Shown: positions 35,947 to 44,799, counted from the stretch's first letter. The stretch: 60,729 nucleotides of DNA from an uncultured Methanobrevibacter sp. (GCA_900317865.1 ONIK01000013.1:1-60729); one strand, 5' to 3'. Translations and numbers: made by a program. Notes: generated from the sequence alone by a model not told the origin.

Positions 35947-36590
35947 AAATGGATGTTTTTTTAAAGGGCAGTGAAGTTGCAACAAGAAATCTTACACCCG
36001 GCATCAGTGTTTATGGGGAAGAGTTAATCATAGAAGACGTTGAATATAGATTATGGAATCCAAGAAGGTCAAAACTATCTGCGGCCATTTTAAATGGATT
36101 AAAAAATTTGGATATCAAAAATGATTTTAAAGTCCTGTATCTTGGTGCATCAACCGGTACCACAGTTTCACATATTTCTGACATAGCATATGATGGAAAA
36201 ATATATGCTGTTGAATTTTCTCCTGTGACAGCTAAAAAATTAACCAGATTATCTCGTCAAAGGCCAAATATTTATCCAATACTTGGAGATGCAACTAAAC
36301 CTAAAGAATATATGAATATTATTGAAAAGGTTGACTTTGTTTACTGCGATGTTGCTCAGCCTACACAGTCAGAATTATTTATGAAAAATATGAATTTATT
36401 TGCAAAAGATAATGCTTTAGGAATGTTAATGATTAAAGCCAGAAGTATTGATGTGATACAAAAACCTAAAACTATTTTTAAGCAAGAAGAGAAAAAATTA
36501 AAAGAAAAAGGTTTTAAAATCATTGAAAAAGTAAAACTGGAACCTTACGAAAAAGACCATATGGCATTTCTTGTAGAGAAAAATTTTTAA
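35943..36590 (+). CDS. flpA: Fibrillarin-like rRNA/tRNA 2'-O-methyltransferase
   Basis: 215 residues. Catalytic subunit of C/D box particles; methylates ribose 2'-OH from SAM. Seen: EELIIEDVEYRLWNPRRSKL, the SAM loop VLYLGASTGTTVSHISD, YAVEFSPV, and the acidic VYCDVAQPTQ; the catalytic KDEK set is represented by Lys, Asp and Lys in these regions and in LMIKARSID. ATG overlaps the nop5 stop by four bases, so the two are translated together. A second in-frame ATG lies two codons later and may be the true start. Confidence 0.95.
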   Translation: MKMDVFLKGSEVATRNLTPGISVYGEELIIEDVEYRLWNPRRSKLSAAILNGLKNLDIKNDFKVLYLGASTGTTVSHISDIAYDGKIYAVEFSPVTAKKLTRLSRQRPNIYPILGDATKPKEYMNIIEKVDFVYCDVAQPTQSELFMKNMNLFAKDNALGMLMIKARSIDVIQKPKTIFKQEEKKLKEKGFKIIEKVKLEPYEKDHMAFLVEKNF

Positions 36591-36893
36591 ACTCACCAAT
36601 AATGAATTAAAAAATTCCAGTTGTGATACCCTTCCAAAATATGAAAAATATAGAAAATACTGGAAAGTACATAATATGTTTAGATTAAAAGAAAAAATAA
36701 TCTAACAAATTTACTACATCCATTAATACTTTAATCAAAAGATTTATACATTTTCAAATAAATATTAATTATTATGAATATGTGATGAAAAAATCGGAAA
36801 AAAGTACTTATCTTTTTTTAATTTCTATGATGATTTTTTCAAATATCACTGTTTATGTTGATGGAAAATAATAATTTATGTGGGAGGACAATT
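36591..36893 (+). other. Leader and intergenic region upstream of the C1-peptidase fusion gene
   Basis: 303 bases. GATTTATACA at 36741-36750, preceded by TCAAAA, is a good BRE/TATA match; the expected transcript start near 36770 gives a leader of about 120 bases containing a 28-codon ORF. The first 130 bases hold nothing recognisable apart from a weak AGATTA/TAATCT inverted repeat. Confidence 0.5.
36785..36871 (+). CDS. Possible 28-residue upstream ORF with signal-peptide character
   Basis: ATG to TAA, 28 codons: a basic start (MKKSEK), a hydrophobic stretch (YLFLISMMIFSNITVYV) and DGK. It lies inside the predicted leader of the next gene and ends 22 bases before that gene's ATG. No clear ribosome binding site precedes it. 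It could be a leader peptide, the relic of an older signal peptide, or chance. Confidence 0.25.
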   Translation: MKKSEKSTYLFLISMMIFSNITVYVDGK

Positions 36894-39800
36894 ATGAAAA
36901 AATTCTATATTTTTGCAGTGTTTGTGGTGTTTATTATTTTAATATCACCCATAAATGCCGCAGACAATACTACTGACGGGAGTTTTTCGGATTTATCTGA
37001 TTTAATTCAAAATACTTCCAAAGGAGATACACTATATTTAAATAAGGATTATAAATTTGATAATTTAAGTGACAGTAATTTAAAAGAAGGTATTGAACTA
37101 GATTTCATTACAATTGATGGTTGCAATCATGTAATTGATGCAAATGGTCAATCAAGAATTTTTAAAACTTTTAATAATGTAACATTAAATAATATTAAAT
37201 TGATTAATGGTAATGCAGACTATGGTGGAGCAATAGATTCTAATTTGACTTTTGCCTGTAATAATGTAACATTTGAAAATAATTATGCATTAAATGCAGG
37301 AGGAGCGATAAATACTTATTTTGTTGAATTAAATAATTGTATTTTTGATTCAAATTATGCAATAAACGGTTCTTCATTAAATATTAAAATTAATAATGAC
37401 ATTGAATTAGAATTAAACAATAAAATTAATAATTCAATTTTTAAGAATATGAAAAGCAATGCAATTATTTCTTATTCTATAAAAGAAGTATTTGTTGAAA
37501 AATGCCTTTTTGAAAATATAACTTCAGAATATGGTGCAGCTTTAATTGGTTATATTGGCCATCAGTATATAATTAATAATACACAATTTAAAAATCTACA
37601 TTCGTCTAAAAGTGGAGGTTCAATTCTTTCATTTACTACAGCTATGATAATTCAAAATTGTGATTTTATAAACAGCAGCACAGTTAATAACGGAGGTGCT
37701 GTTTTAATTGATTATTATGCAGGACATAACTTTATTGAAAACCTGGGAGGCACTACAGAATTTATAAATTGTAATTTTGTGAACTGTAGTGCAAAATACG
37801 GTGGTGCATTTATACAAACCGGAGGATATTCATCAGTTATTAATTCAACTTTTAATAACAATTCAGCAGATTATGCTGGTGGAGCAATATATGCAAGTCT
37901 TTTAACCAGAGCAAATATTACAAATACTTCATTTACAAACAATAAGGCAAATCATAATCAAAAAAATAGTCAGAATGGTGGAGCAATATGCACGACATAC
38001 AATCCGATTTCAATTAACAATACTAAATTTATTAATAATACAAATAATGCAATATATTCCTACGAATGTCAATTAAATCTAACAAACTGCTTCTTTGAAA
38101 ACAATATTGAAGCACTCCATCATTATTATCCACAATCCAATAAATTAATTAATAACACATATAATAATGACAAATTAATTGAAAATGATTTAAATAAAGA
38201 TTATAATCTCATTGTAAGCAATTCCGCTATAAAATTAACATTAATTAATAATACAATTGATGTTGAAAATCTTCCTTCACGCTTTGATGTACGTGACTGG
38301 GGTTGGGATACAAAAGTTGGAGATCAGACCTTTACTAGTGGATGTTGGGCATTTGCAACCATATCTGCATTCGAATCAAATATTAGAAAAGCTACGGGAT
38401 TTGAATACAATGCTTCAACAAGGAATATGCACAGAACAATGACTGCTTTTTCTGAGTACGGAAATTTAAATCCTGATGGCGTAAACGATACAGGAACACC
38501 GGTAAATTATTTGGTAAGCTGGTTAGGACCAATTCCTGAGATATATGATCCTCTAGATAATTTTGCAAAAATTGATAATCTGTATTTCCTTAATGAAAGT
38601 ATTCATGTTCAGGATGTAATGATAACACGTGGAAGAGATTATAATTTATCAAATACCGATATTAAAAAGTTAATAATAACCTACGGAGAAATATCAACAT
38701 CTTACGGATTATCAAATGGTCCTCCAGATTTAAACATTAATACTTCAGCATCATATTCTCAAAAAAGAAGCCATGGAACCCATGCAATGGTCATTGTAGG
38801 TTGGGATGATAATTATCCTGCAAGTAATTTTTATATAACTCCTCCTGGCGACGGTGCATGGATTTATAAAAACAGTTATGGTACCAATAAGAAAGGAAAC
38901 GATAAAGGATATGTTTATGTATCCTACTATGATGTGGATTTCTTTTCTGAAAATGAAAACTATATTGTCTTATTTGACAACCAAGAAGATTATACAAGAA
39001 ATTATCAGACAGATTTAGGAGGAGAACTCCACATTAAAAATTCCACAAAAACATATTCCTATAAAAATTCATACACAGCAATTGAAAATGAGTTAATAAG
39101 CGGTGTTGGAACATACTTCAATGACAAAAACGAGAAATACAATCTGGAAATTTATGTTAACAATCAATTAAAATTAACACAGGATGGATTAGCCCCATTT
39201 TATGGATATCATACAATAAAATTAAATGAAAATATTCCAATAAAAACTAATGACAACTTTACAGTAATTATAAAGACAAATTCAGTACCCCTAATTGAAA
39301 AATCAAGAATACATTTTAAAGAAAATGTTTCTTTTGTTAATTATGGTGACGGATGGATAGATTTAGCTAAAGAGTCAAAAACCGTAACTTTAAAAGTATA
39401 CACCAAAAATTTATCCATTTATACACAAGATTTGGTTAAAATTTATAAAAATGCTTCACAGTTTAAAGCTGATGTCGGCATAGTCAATGCAAGCGTTATC
39501 TTTGAACTTAATGGTGTTAATTATACCCGTTTGAGTGATGAAAACGGTACTGCTATAATGAATATTAACTTAAATCCGGGAAACTACACAATTAAAACAA
39601 TATTCAACGGCACCACAGTAGAAAACTCTATACAAGTTTTACCGACATTAATTGCAAATAACCTGGTTAAATATTTCAAAAACGAATCACAATTCGATAT
39701 TTCATTGATTGATGGTGAAGGTAATGCAGTCCCTAATGCGACCATTACTATGAACATTAATGGTGTATTCTACAACCGCACAACCAATGAAAATGGTACT

Positions 39801-40163
39801 TCCAAGTTAAACATCAACTTAAATCCGGGCACATACATACTAACTGCAACAGATCCGTTGACTGGTCTGATGATGTCTTATAATATTACAGTATTGCCTG
39901 TTTTAACCGCAGAAGATTTGAAAATGACATATTTAGATGGTTCACAATTCAAAGCAAAACTGGTCGATGGTCAAGGCAATCCAATAAATAATGAAAAAGT
40001 AACATTTAACGTCAACGGAGTATTTTATACAAGAACAACTAATTCTTCAGGAATAGCTTGCCTTAACATCAGATTAATGCCTGGCGAATACATCATAACA
40101 ACCAGTTATGAAAATGGTGCGACTATTGGAAACAAAATTACTATTTCTGCAAAAGAGGATTAA
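36894..40163 (+). CDS. Secreted beta-helix / papain-type (C1) peptidase fusion with adhesin-type C-terminal repeats
   Basis: 1,089 residues from ATG 36894, chosen because GGAGGA lies seven bases upstream and a signal peptide (FYIFAVFVVFIILISPINA) follows directly; the longer frame from 36855 adds 13 polar residues. Residues about 35-450 are beta-helix repeats with GGA(I/V) and F.NN motifs. A C1 peptidase domain follows: RFDVRDWGW, QTFTSGCWAFA with the catalytic Cys near 483, HGTHAMVIVGWDD with the His near 628 and WIYKNSYG with the Asn near 659, so the triad is complete. After it comes a lectin-like domain (about 700-840) as in other methanogen C1 proteins, and three 80-residue repeats like those ending the giant adhesin. 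Suggested role: surface protease acting on pseudomurein-associated peptides or partner-cell proteins; the substrate is unknown. Confidence 0.9.
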   Translation: MKKFYIFAVFVVFIILISPINAADNTTDGSFSDLSDLIQNTSKGDTLYLNKDYKFDNLSDSNLKEGIELDFITIDGCNHVIDANGQSRIFKTFNNVTLNNIKLINGNADYGGAIDSNLTFACNNVTFENNYALNAGGAINTYFVELNNCIFDSNYAINGSSLNIKINNDIELELNNKINNSIFKNMKSNAIISYSIKEVFVEKCLFENITSEYGAALIGYIGHQYIINNTQFKNLHSSKSGGSILSFTTAMIIQNCDFINSSTVNNGGAVLIDYYAGHNFIENLGGTTEFINCNFVNCSAKYGGAFIQTGGYSSVINSTFNNNSADYAGGAIYASLLTRANITNTSFTNNKANHNQKNSQNGGAICTTYNPISINNTKFINNTNNAIYSYECQLNLTNCFFENNIEALHHYYPQSNKLINNTYNNDKLIENDLNKDYNLIVSNSAIKLTLINNTIDVENLPSRFDVRDWGWDTKVGDQTFTSGCWAFATISAFESNIRKATGFEYNASTRNMHRTMTAFSEYGNLNPDGVNDTGTPVNYLVSWLGPIPEIYDPLDNFAKIDNLYFLNESIHVQDVMITRGRDYNLSNTDIKKLIITYGEISTSYGLSNGPPDLNINTSASYSQKRSHGTHAMVIVGWDDNYPASNFYITPPGDGAWIYKNSYGTNKKGNDKGYVYVSYYDVDFFSENENYIVLFDNQEDYTRNYQTDLGGELHIKNSTKTYSYKNSYTAIENELISGVGTYFNDKNEKYNLEIYVNNQLKLTQDGLAPFYGYHTIKLNENIPIKTNDNFTVIIKTNSVPLIEKSRIHFKENVSFVNYGDGWIDLAKESKTVTLKVYTKNLSIYTQDLVKIYKNASQFKADVGIVNASVIFELNGVNYTRLSDENGTAIMNINLNPGNYTIKTIFNGTTVENSIQVLPTLIANNLVKYFKNESQFDISLIDGEGNAVPNATITMNINGVFYNRTTNENGTSKLNINLNPGTYILTATDPLTGLMMSYNITVLPVLTAEDLKMTYLDGSQFKAKLVDGQGNPINNEKVTFNVNGVFYTRTTNSSGIACLNIRLMPGEYIITTSYENGATIGNKITISAKED

Positions 40164-40188
40164 ATTTAATCCTTTCTTTTTATTTTTT
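40156..40188 (+). terminator. Palindromic terminator of the C1-peptidase fusion gene
   Basis: AGGATTAAATTTAATCCT is a perfect 18-base palindrome covering the TAA stop codon, followed by two T-rich runs to 40188. Confidence 0.6.
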
Positions 40189-40496
40189 AATTATATTAAT
40201 TGAATCAGCACATAATCGATTGAATATATCAACATATGATATTTTACAAGAGTTTTGATAAATTTATCATTATGCTACCTAATATGCCTAAAGATTCTTT
40301 TAAAAAAAAACTATTCGAACAAAACCCTAATAACATCTCAAATCAAAATCCAGAAAATATTAAAAGAAACACTAAATCGTGATTTGAATACCCACCAAAA
40401 AGATGACTTATTATTGATAGACTAAAAATAATGCATATATAGAGACATAGTTAAAATTAGAAATATGAAAAAAAATTACAAAATTCACTACAATTC
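40189..40496. other. Intergenic region with a decayed coding relic
   Basis: About 300 AT-rich bases. A 36-codon open stretch (40272-40382, MLPNMPKDSF...KRNTKS) has no ribosome binding site and is followed by further short open pieces (FEYPPKR, then CIYRDIVKIRNM in another frame). Positions 40304-40369 are 76 percent identical, without gaps, to 42265-42330 on the other side of the MFS gene. Confidence 0.45.
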
Positions 40497-40643
40497 CTAA
40501 TGAATCATAAACAAATCATTCAAACTATTTAATTCTTTTAAATCATCAACTTCATCTAAATCGACTGAAGATTGATGTATTAAAAACCTAGAAACAATAC
40601 GGACAGGAAAATATACTGTAATTAGAATTTTTCTTTTCATCAT
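40497..40643 (-). CDS. 48-residue small protein with strong promoter and ribosome binding site
   Basis: ATG ATG start, TAG stop, 48 codons. A full AAGGAGGA site lies four bases before the first ATG (seven before the second), and a BRE/TATA match (TATTTATA, minus strand of 40691-40698) lies where the transcript would start near 40669. The peptide has a basic, hydrophobic N-terminal half (MMKRKILITVYFPVRIVSRF) and an acidic, leucine-rich C-terminal half (VDLDEVDDLKELNSLNDL). It is not a typical cleaved signal peptide and has no Cys. Family unknown. The expression signals are much better than those of chance ORFs in the same DNA. Confidence 0.5.
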   Translation of the reverse strand: MMKRKILITVYFPVRIVSRFLIHQSSVDLDEVDDLKELNSLNDLFMIH

Positions 40644-40822
40644 GATTCCTCCTTCACAGGATTCTTTATATGATAATATGATTATCTACTTATAAATATA
40701 TTTTGATTCATGAATGATAAATGATAATGATATTAAAAGATGATTTTTTATCTATATTCAAACATCAATTAAAAGAAATTAAAAAAAATTTATAAACAAG
40801 TAATTTAAAAAATGTATACTAT

Positions 40823-42196
40823 ATGAAGTCTCATTCACAGTTTAGTTCGGATGATCTTAGGATTTTAGTCATTGCATCCTTAACTCAATTTACAACATCA
40901 TTCATTGGAAGCATGATTCCAGTCGCAATACCATTGATTTCTGGTGAATTGAATTTAAGCATTGAATTTGCAAATTGGATTACAATTTCATATATGATTG
41001 CCCTGATTGCGGTTTCAATTCCATTGTCCCACGTTATTTCACAGTACGGCGTTAAGAAATTCACCATTTATGGTGTGACGATTCTGATAATTGGGCTAAT
41101 AATGTCCGCAATTTCCTTTAACATTTATTTTCTTCTATTCTCAAGAATCCTTCAGGGTGTTTCAGTTGCAATACTCCTCATAAGTATTTACTTACTTGTA
41201 GTCAATCAAATCCCAGAAAACCATCTAGGCGGAGCATTGGGTATTGTAGGGTCTTGCGGATATATTGGAATGACTTCAGCACCAACCATTTCAGGATTTA
41301 TTGTTTATTATTTGTCCTGGAGAATACTCTTTATTCTGATGGTTTTAATATTTGCCATTGAATTGATACTGTTATTTAGGGTTGACAGAGAATATAATAG
41401 CGAACGAAAGCCAATCAATATAAAAAGCTCTTTTCTTTATATTGTAATAATGACACTAGTGATGTTGGGTCTCAACAAAATTACAACTTGGGGTATTTAT
41501 CCATTTGCTATAGGATTGATTTTACTAATTATTAATTTAAAGTATGAATATAAGAGTCCAAATCCGATCTTTAATTTGAATCTTTTCAGGAACATAAAAT
41601 ATGTTATTGGCAATTATGCAGGTTTTGTAACATATTTCATTACTTTTATTGCCACATATATCCTTAATTTTCATTTACAATATGTTCTGGGCTATGACTC
41701 AAGGATTGCTGGTATGATATTACTTATAACTCCAATTGTAATGGTCTTGATTTCAGCTCCTAGCGGAAAACTTGCAGACAAATATGATAATCGGATTTTG
41801 GCAGGTATCGCAATGACCATATTGCTTTTCGTAATGTTTGCACTATGCTTTATTGATCAGTTGCCGCTGTATGTGTTGTTTGTTGTTTTAGTCATTCAAG
41901 GAATCGGACATGGACTATTCTCACCCCCAAACAACAAGTATGTTCTTACAACAATAGACAAGAAGGATTTAGGAGATGCTTCATCAATGCTTACAACCAG
42001 TAAAGAACTTGGAAAATCCTTTAGTTTAGCAATATACAATGTAATCTGTATTATTATAATAGGAAATCAAGAAATAGGTGGAAATAATATACCTGAACTG
42101 ATTTTATCTTCACACCTCATTATGTACATATCTACAATTTTAACATTGTCTGCCGCAATATTACTGTTTTATTCTAAATTCCATTATAGGGATTGA
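40823..42196 (+). CDS. MFS transporter, DHA2-type drug exporter
   Basis: 457 residues with 13 or 14 hydrophobic segments, which places it in the 14-helix DHA2 group. Motifs: LADKYDNR between helices in the middle (motif A-like), SRILQGVSVAILLISI (motif B) and GYIGMTSAPTISGFI with LSWRILF (motif C of exporters). Substrates of such proteins are drugs, dyes or metabolites; nothing specific can be said. TTTATAAA at 40789-40796 puts the transcript start within a few bases of the ATG and no ribosome binding site is present, so the mRNA is probably leaderless. Flanked on both sides by related decayed sequence. Confidence 0.88.
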   Translation: MKSHSQFSSDDLRILVIASLTQFTTSFIGSMIPVAIPLISGELNLSIEFANWITISYMIALIAVSIPLSHVISQYGVKKFTIYGVTILIIGLIMSAISFNIYFLLFSRILQGVSVAILLISIYLLVVNQIPENHLGGALGIVGSCGYIGMTSAPTISGFIVYYLSWRILFILMVLIFAIELILLFRVDREYNSERKPINIKSSFLYIVIMTLVMLGLNKITTWGIYPFAIGLILLIINLKYEYKSPNPIFNLNLFRNIKYVIGNYAGFVTYFITFIATYILNFHLQYVLGYDSRIAGMILLITPIVMVLISAPSGKLADKYDNRILAGIAMTILLFVMFALCFIDQLPLYVLFVVLVIQGIGHGLFSPPNNKYVLTTIDKKDLGDASSMLTTSKELGKSFSLAIYNVICIIIIGNQEIGGNNIPELILSSHLIMYISTILTLSAAILLFYSKFHYRD

Positions 42197-42546
42197 TTGT
42201 AGTTAAGATATTTTTACCACAAATAATTTCTTCATTAAATAAAAAAGACAATCATTAATTTTACAAAAAAACTATCCAAACTAGAAACATATAAAATCCT
42301 AAAACAAAATTCACCAAATATCAAAAGAAAACAATAAATTAATTTTTTTAAATAACCTCAAATATTAAAACAAAAACCACACAAAATAACAATAATGTAT
42401 TGCAAATAGAAAGAAAATTTTTAAAAAAATAAACTGATTTACATTTGTATATAGGCAAAAAAATATCTTTAAGAAATATAAAAAATTACTACAAAAATCA
42501 CCAAAAAGTATTACTTCGATACCTTTTTATACCATGAAAATAAATA

Positions 42547-42554
42547 TTATATAT
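42547..42554 (+). promoter_or_regulatory. TATA box of the candidate small RNA
   Basis: TTATATAT, about 25 bases ahead of the first base of the hairpin at 42574-42576, the usual archaeal distance from TATA box to transcript start. Confidence 0.4.
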
Positions 42555-42573
42555 GCTAATGCAAATAAAATAA

Positions 42574-42671
42574 AAGTTCACTAAATTATCCTTTAGGTAT
42601 ATTCACTCTACTAATCACTTCATTTAATTAAAACCTAAAGGAGTGAACTTATTTTTCAATATAACTCTTTT
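42574..42671 (+). ncRNA. Candidate structured small RNA
   Basis: AGTTCACT and CCTTTAGG (42575-42582, 42590-42597) pair with CCTAAAGG and AGTGAACT (42634-42641, 42642-42649), a 16-bp stem interrupted by a seven-base bulge on the left arm, with a 36-base loop. TTCACTC in the loop (42602-42608) can pair with the same GAGTGAA of the right arm, so two exclusive folds exist. A six-T run ends at about 42670. No ORF follows, so it is not a normal 5' leader. A miniature inverted-repeat element is the main alternative. Confidence 0.4.
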
Positions 42672-43027
42672 TTATGGATTTTAATTTTTAACTTAAAATA
42701 CTGTCTTTTTATCAAAAAAGTATTACAAAAAATTTATTTTTCACTACATATAAAACCGCCTAAAAGCAATATTGACATTAACTTAGTAGAAGAAAAATTT
42801 AAGAAAAATCACTTATAATGAAATTAATGTTTTATAAAATACGAACACAGAGAGTGATTAAGGTTCTCCAAAAAAAATCTTATTCTGAAAATAGGTTGAA
42901 AATTTCTATCAGTTTAATGAAATATATGATTAATTAAATAATAGGTTATTGAAAATAAATTAAAAATATTAGTCATGAAATTAATAATTATAATAAATAC
43001 CAATAAAAAATAAAAAAATAATTAGGA

Positions 43028-43687
43028 CTATCTACATGAAATCCTTTTAGAAATAACATTCATGATAGTTTTTGCAATTTCATCTTTGCTTGCAAGCGGA
43101 ACGGATAAAACATCATCATCAATAATTAAAACTTCATTTTTATCAGATCCGAAGTTACAATCTTTTTGAGAAACATCATTTGCAACAACAATATCAGTTC
43201 CCGCATCCTTAATCTGCTTTCTAGCACAATAAATAATATCCTCACGGGAAATATTGAATTCTGCTTTAAATCCAACCAAAAAAATATCCGGATTAATTTC
43301 CTTAATATGTCGAATAATCTTTAAAGTAGGTTTCAAACTAATGGATAGCGAAGATTCGGAATCTATTTTTTTATTTTTATAATCAACAATTTCAAAATCA
43401 GAAACCGCAGCTGTGGAAATGAAAATATCATAATTCCCCACAATATCAAAAATAACGTCTGCCATCTGTTTTGATGTTTCAACATAAATAACATTAAAAA
43501 GAGGAGAAATATCAACACTAACATTAGCCGCGATTAAAGTAACGTCAGCACCTAAAATATAAGCTTGTTTTGCAAGAGCCAAACCCATTTTTCCAGAAGA
43601 TTTATTAGTTATACCCCTTACAGAATCAATTGGTTCAAACGTCCCGCCAAGACTTATTAAAACTTTTTTTCCACGAATAAAAATCAC
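43028..43687 (-). CDS. coaB: Phosphopantothenate-cysteine ligase, separate from CoaC
   Basis: 219 residues. Joins cysteine to 4'-phosphopantothenate with CTP in coenzyme A synthesis. Seen: GKKVLISLGGTFEPIDSVRGITNKSSGKMG at the start, STAAVSDF, the K-rich LKPTLKI segment, GFKAE and the VANDVS motif. In most archaea this domain is fused behind CoaC; here it begins with a GTG that overlaps the coaC stop (GTGA). Together the two proteins have 388 residues, the length of a fused CoaBC. Either a natural split with translational coupling or a one-step frameshift in a fused gene. Confidence 0.88.
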   Translation of the reverse strand: MIFIRGKKVLISLGGTFEPIDSVRGITNKSSGKMGLALAKQAYILGADVTLIAANVSVDISPLFNVIYVETSKQMADVIFDIVGNYDIFISTAAVSDFEIVDYKNKKIDSESSLSISLKPTLKIIRHIKEINPDIFLVGFKAEFNISREDIIYCARKQIKDAGTDIVVANDVSQKDCNFGSDKNEVLIIDDDVLSVPLASKDEIAKTIMNVISKRISCR

Positions 43688-44193
43688 TTCTTAGCCAAGT
43701 TAATGCATCTTAAAGATTCGAGAACAATATCTTCAGTTGAAGGGAATTTTGCTTTTCCTTCATCCATTAGAGGAGGCATGAATGAAGCGGATTCCTCTGA
43801 TTTAATTTTATCAATATTTTCCTCAATAGCTTTAAACATTGAATCATGCATTGATGGAACAAATAGAATTGGAGTATCATGTCCATATGCAGTAATTAAT
43901 AAAGTAGAAATAGGATTATCCGCTATTTTATGTGCAAATTTACTTATAGTATTTGCAGTAGCAGGAGCAACAAGTATTAAATCTTCCTGAGAATATTTTA
44001 CATGCTCGATATTACCGGTTAATTTAGTAATAACTTCACTCCCTGTTGCAAATTCCATAGAATTAGGATGAAGAATTTCACAAGCCGCATCACTCATGAA
44101 ACATTTGACTTCCATACCCTGTCTTTTAAATTCTCTTGCTAATTTAACAGATTGACTGGCAGCAACACTGCCTGTAACACATAAAACTATCAT
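43684..44193 (-). CDS. coaC: Phosphopantothenoylcysteine decarboxylase, separate from CoaB
   Basis: 169 residues. FMN flavoprotein that decarboxylates phosphopantothenoylcysteine. Seen: VTGSVAASQSVKLARE (FMN phosphate loop), the GNIEHVKYS segment with a conserved His, APATANTISKFAHKIADN, and PSMHDSMFKA with the PxMxxxM motif. It ends in VLESLRCINLAKK, a position equal to the linker of fused CoaBC proteins. The stop overlaps the coaB start. ATG at 44193 with the pattern MIVLCVTGS is a plausible full N-terminus. Confidence 0.88.
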   Translation of the reverse strand: MIVLCVTGSVAASQSVKLAREFKRQGMEVKCFMSDAACEILHPNSMEFATGSEVITKLTGNIEHVKYSQEDLILVAPATANTISKFAHKIADNPISTLLITAYGHDTPILFVPSMHDSMFKAIEENIDKIKSEESASFMPPLMDEGKAKFPSTEDIVLESLRCINLAKK

Positions 44194-44217
44194 GATAATT
44201 CCTCAAAAAAATAAAAA

Positions 44218-44799
44218 TTAATTAATTTTAATATTTCTAATAATGTAATCTGCAGCAGGCAAGTTAGCTTCATACTTATCAATAGGGGCACTGTACATTA
44301 CAACATAAGCTTCATTATTTCTTTCAAACCATAATGCCTTATGTTGTTTTACAACACCATTATTAGATGATGAAGTGTAGATATATTGTAAAACCTTTTC
44401 GCCATTAAGGTCAACTTCACCAGATGAAACTAGATTAAATGCAGAATCTGCCTTAATATTGGTATATGATTTATTTACAAATGAATTGAAATCACCCGTG
44501 AAGGCTTTTTTCTCCACATTTATATTTATCTGACCAACTTCAAGATTATCAACAGAACTTTCTTTAGAAATTGCAATGATAGACTTATTGGAAGTTGCTT
44601 GAGATAAAATCCAATTTGAAGGATAATTTAGAGTAACCCCTCCTTTTGACATACTCAACATAGTAACAGACTCATTAGATTTACTATTACTGCTCTGACT
44701 TTTATTACTGTCAAAATGGATATCATTAAGTACAATATACCCAAATACTGCAATAATCACTAAAAGTATTACAATTCCTATTGTAGTAAGTTTATTCAT
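44218..44799 (-). CDS. Membrane-anchored PsbP-like protein
   Basis: 193 residues. One N-terminal membrane segment (TIGIVILLVIIAVFGYIVL, 5-23), a Ser/Asn-rich linker (32-45), then an extracytoplasmic domain starting with GGVTLNYPSNW, the usual opening of PsbP-like domains, and ending with the AYVVMYSAP strand pattern. No lipobox Cys. Function in archaea is unknown. It lies 24 bases upstream of coaC and 28 bases after the PT-repeat protein, all on the same strand. Confidence 0.75.
   Translation of the reverse strand: MNKLTTIGIVILLVIIAVFGYIVLNDIHFDSNKSQSSNSKSNESVTMLSMSKGGVTLNYPSNWILSQATSNKSIIAISKESSVDNLEVGQININVEKKAFTGDFNSFVNKSYTNIKADSAFNLVSSGEVDLNGEKVLQYIYTSSSNNGVVKQHKALWFERNNEAYVVMYSAPIDKYEANLPAADYIIRNIKIN

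Larger units (their letters stand above)
42197..43027. other. AT-rich intergenic region with relic and candidate small RNA
   Basis: 831 bases. 42265-42330 matches the relic upstream of the MFS gene; weaker similarity goes on to about 42500 (VYRQKNIFKKYKK against CIYRDIVKIRNMKK). 42547-42671 holds a promoter, a long hairpin and a T-tract. From 42672 to the end there are only short open pieces, one on the minus strand (FQPIFRIRFFLENLNHSL, around 42850-42910) that looks like part of a decayed transposase or other protein; this is a guess. Confidence 0.5.

Noticed and set aside
36855..36893. ATG 36855 as start of the C1-peptidase fusion
   Set aside because: It adds 13 polar residues before the signal peptide and has no binding site; ATG 36894 has GGAGGA at proper distance.
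42574..42650. tRNA or known riboswitch at the hairpin
   Set aside because: No cloverleaf or T-loop sequence is present, and no downstream gene is placed to be regulated as a riboswitch target.
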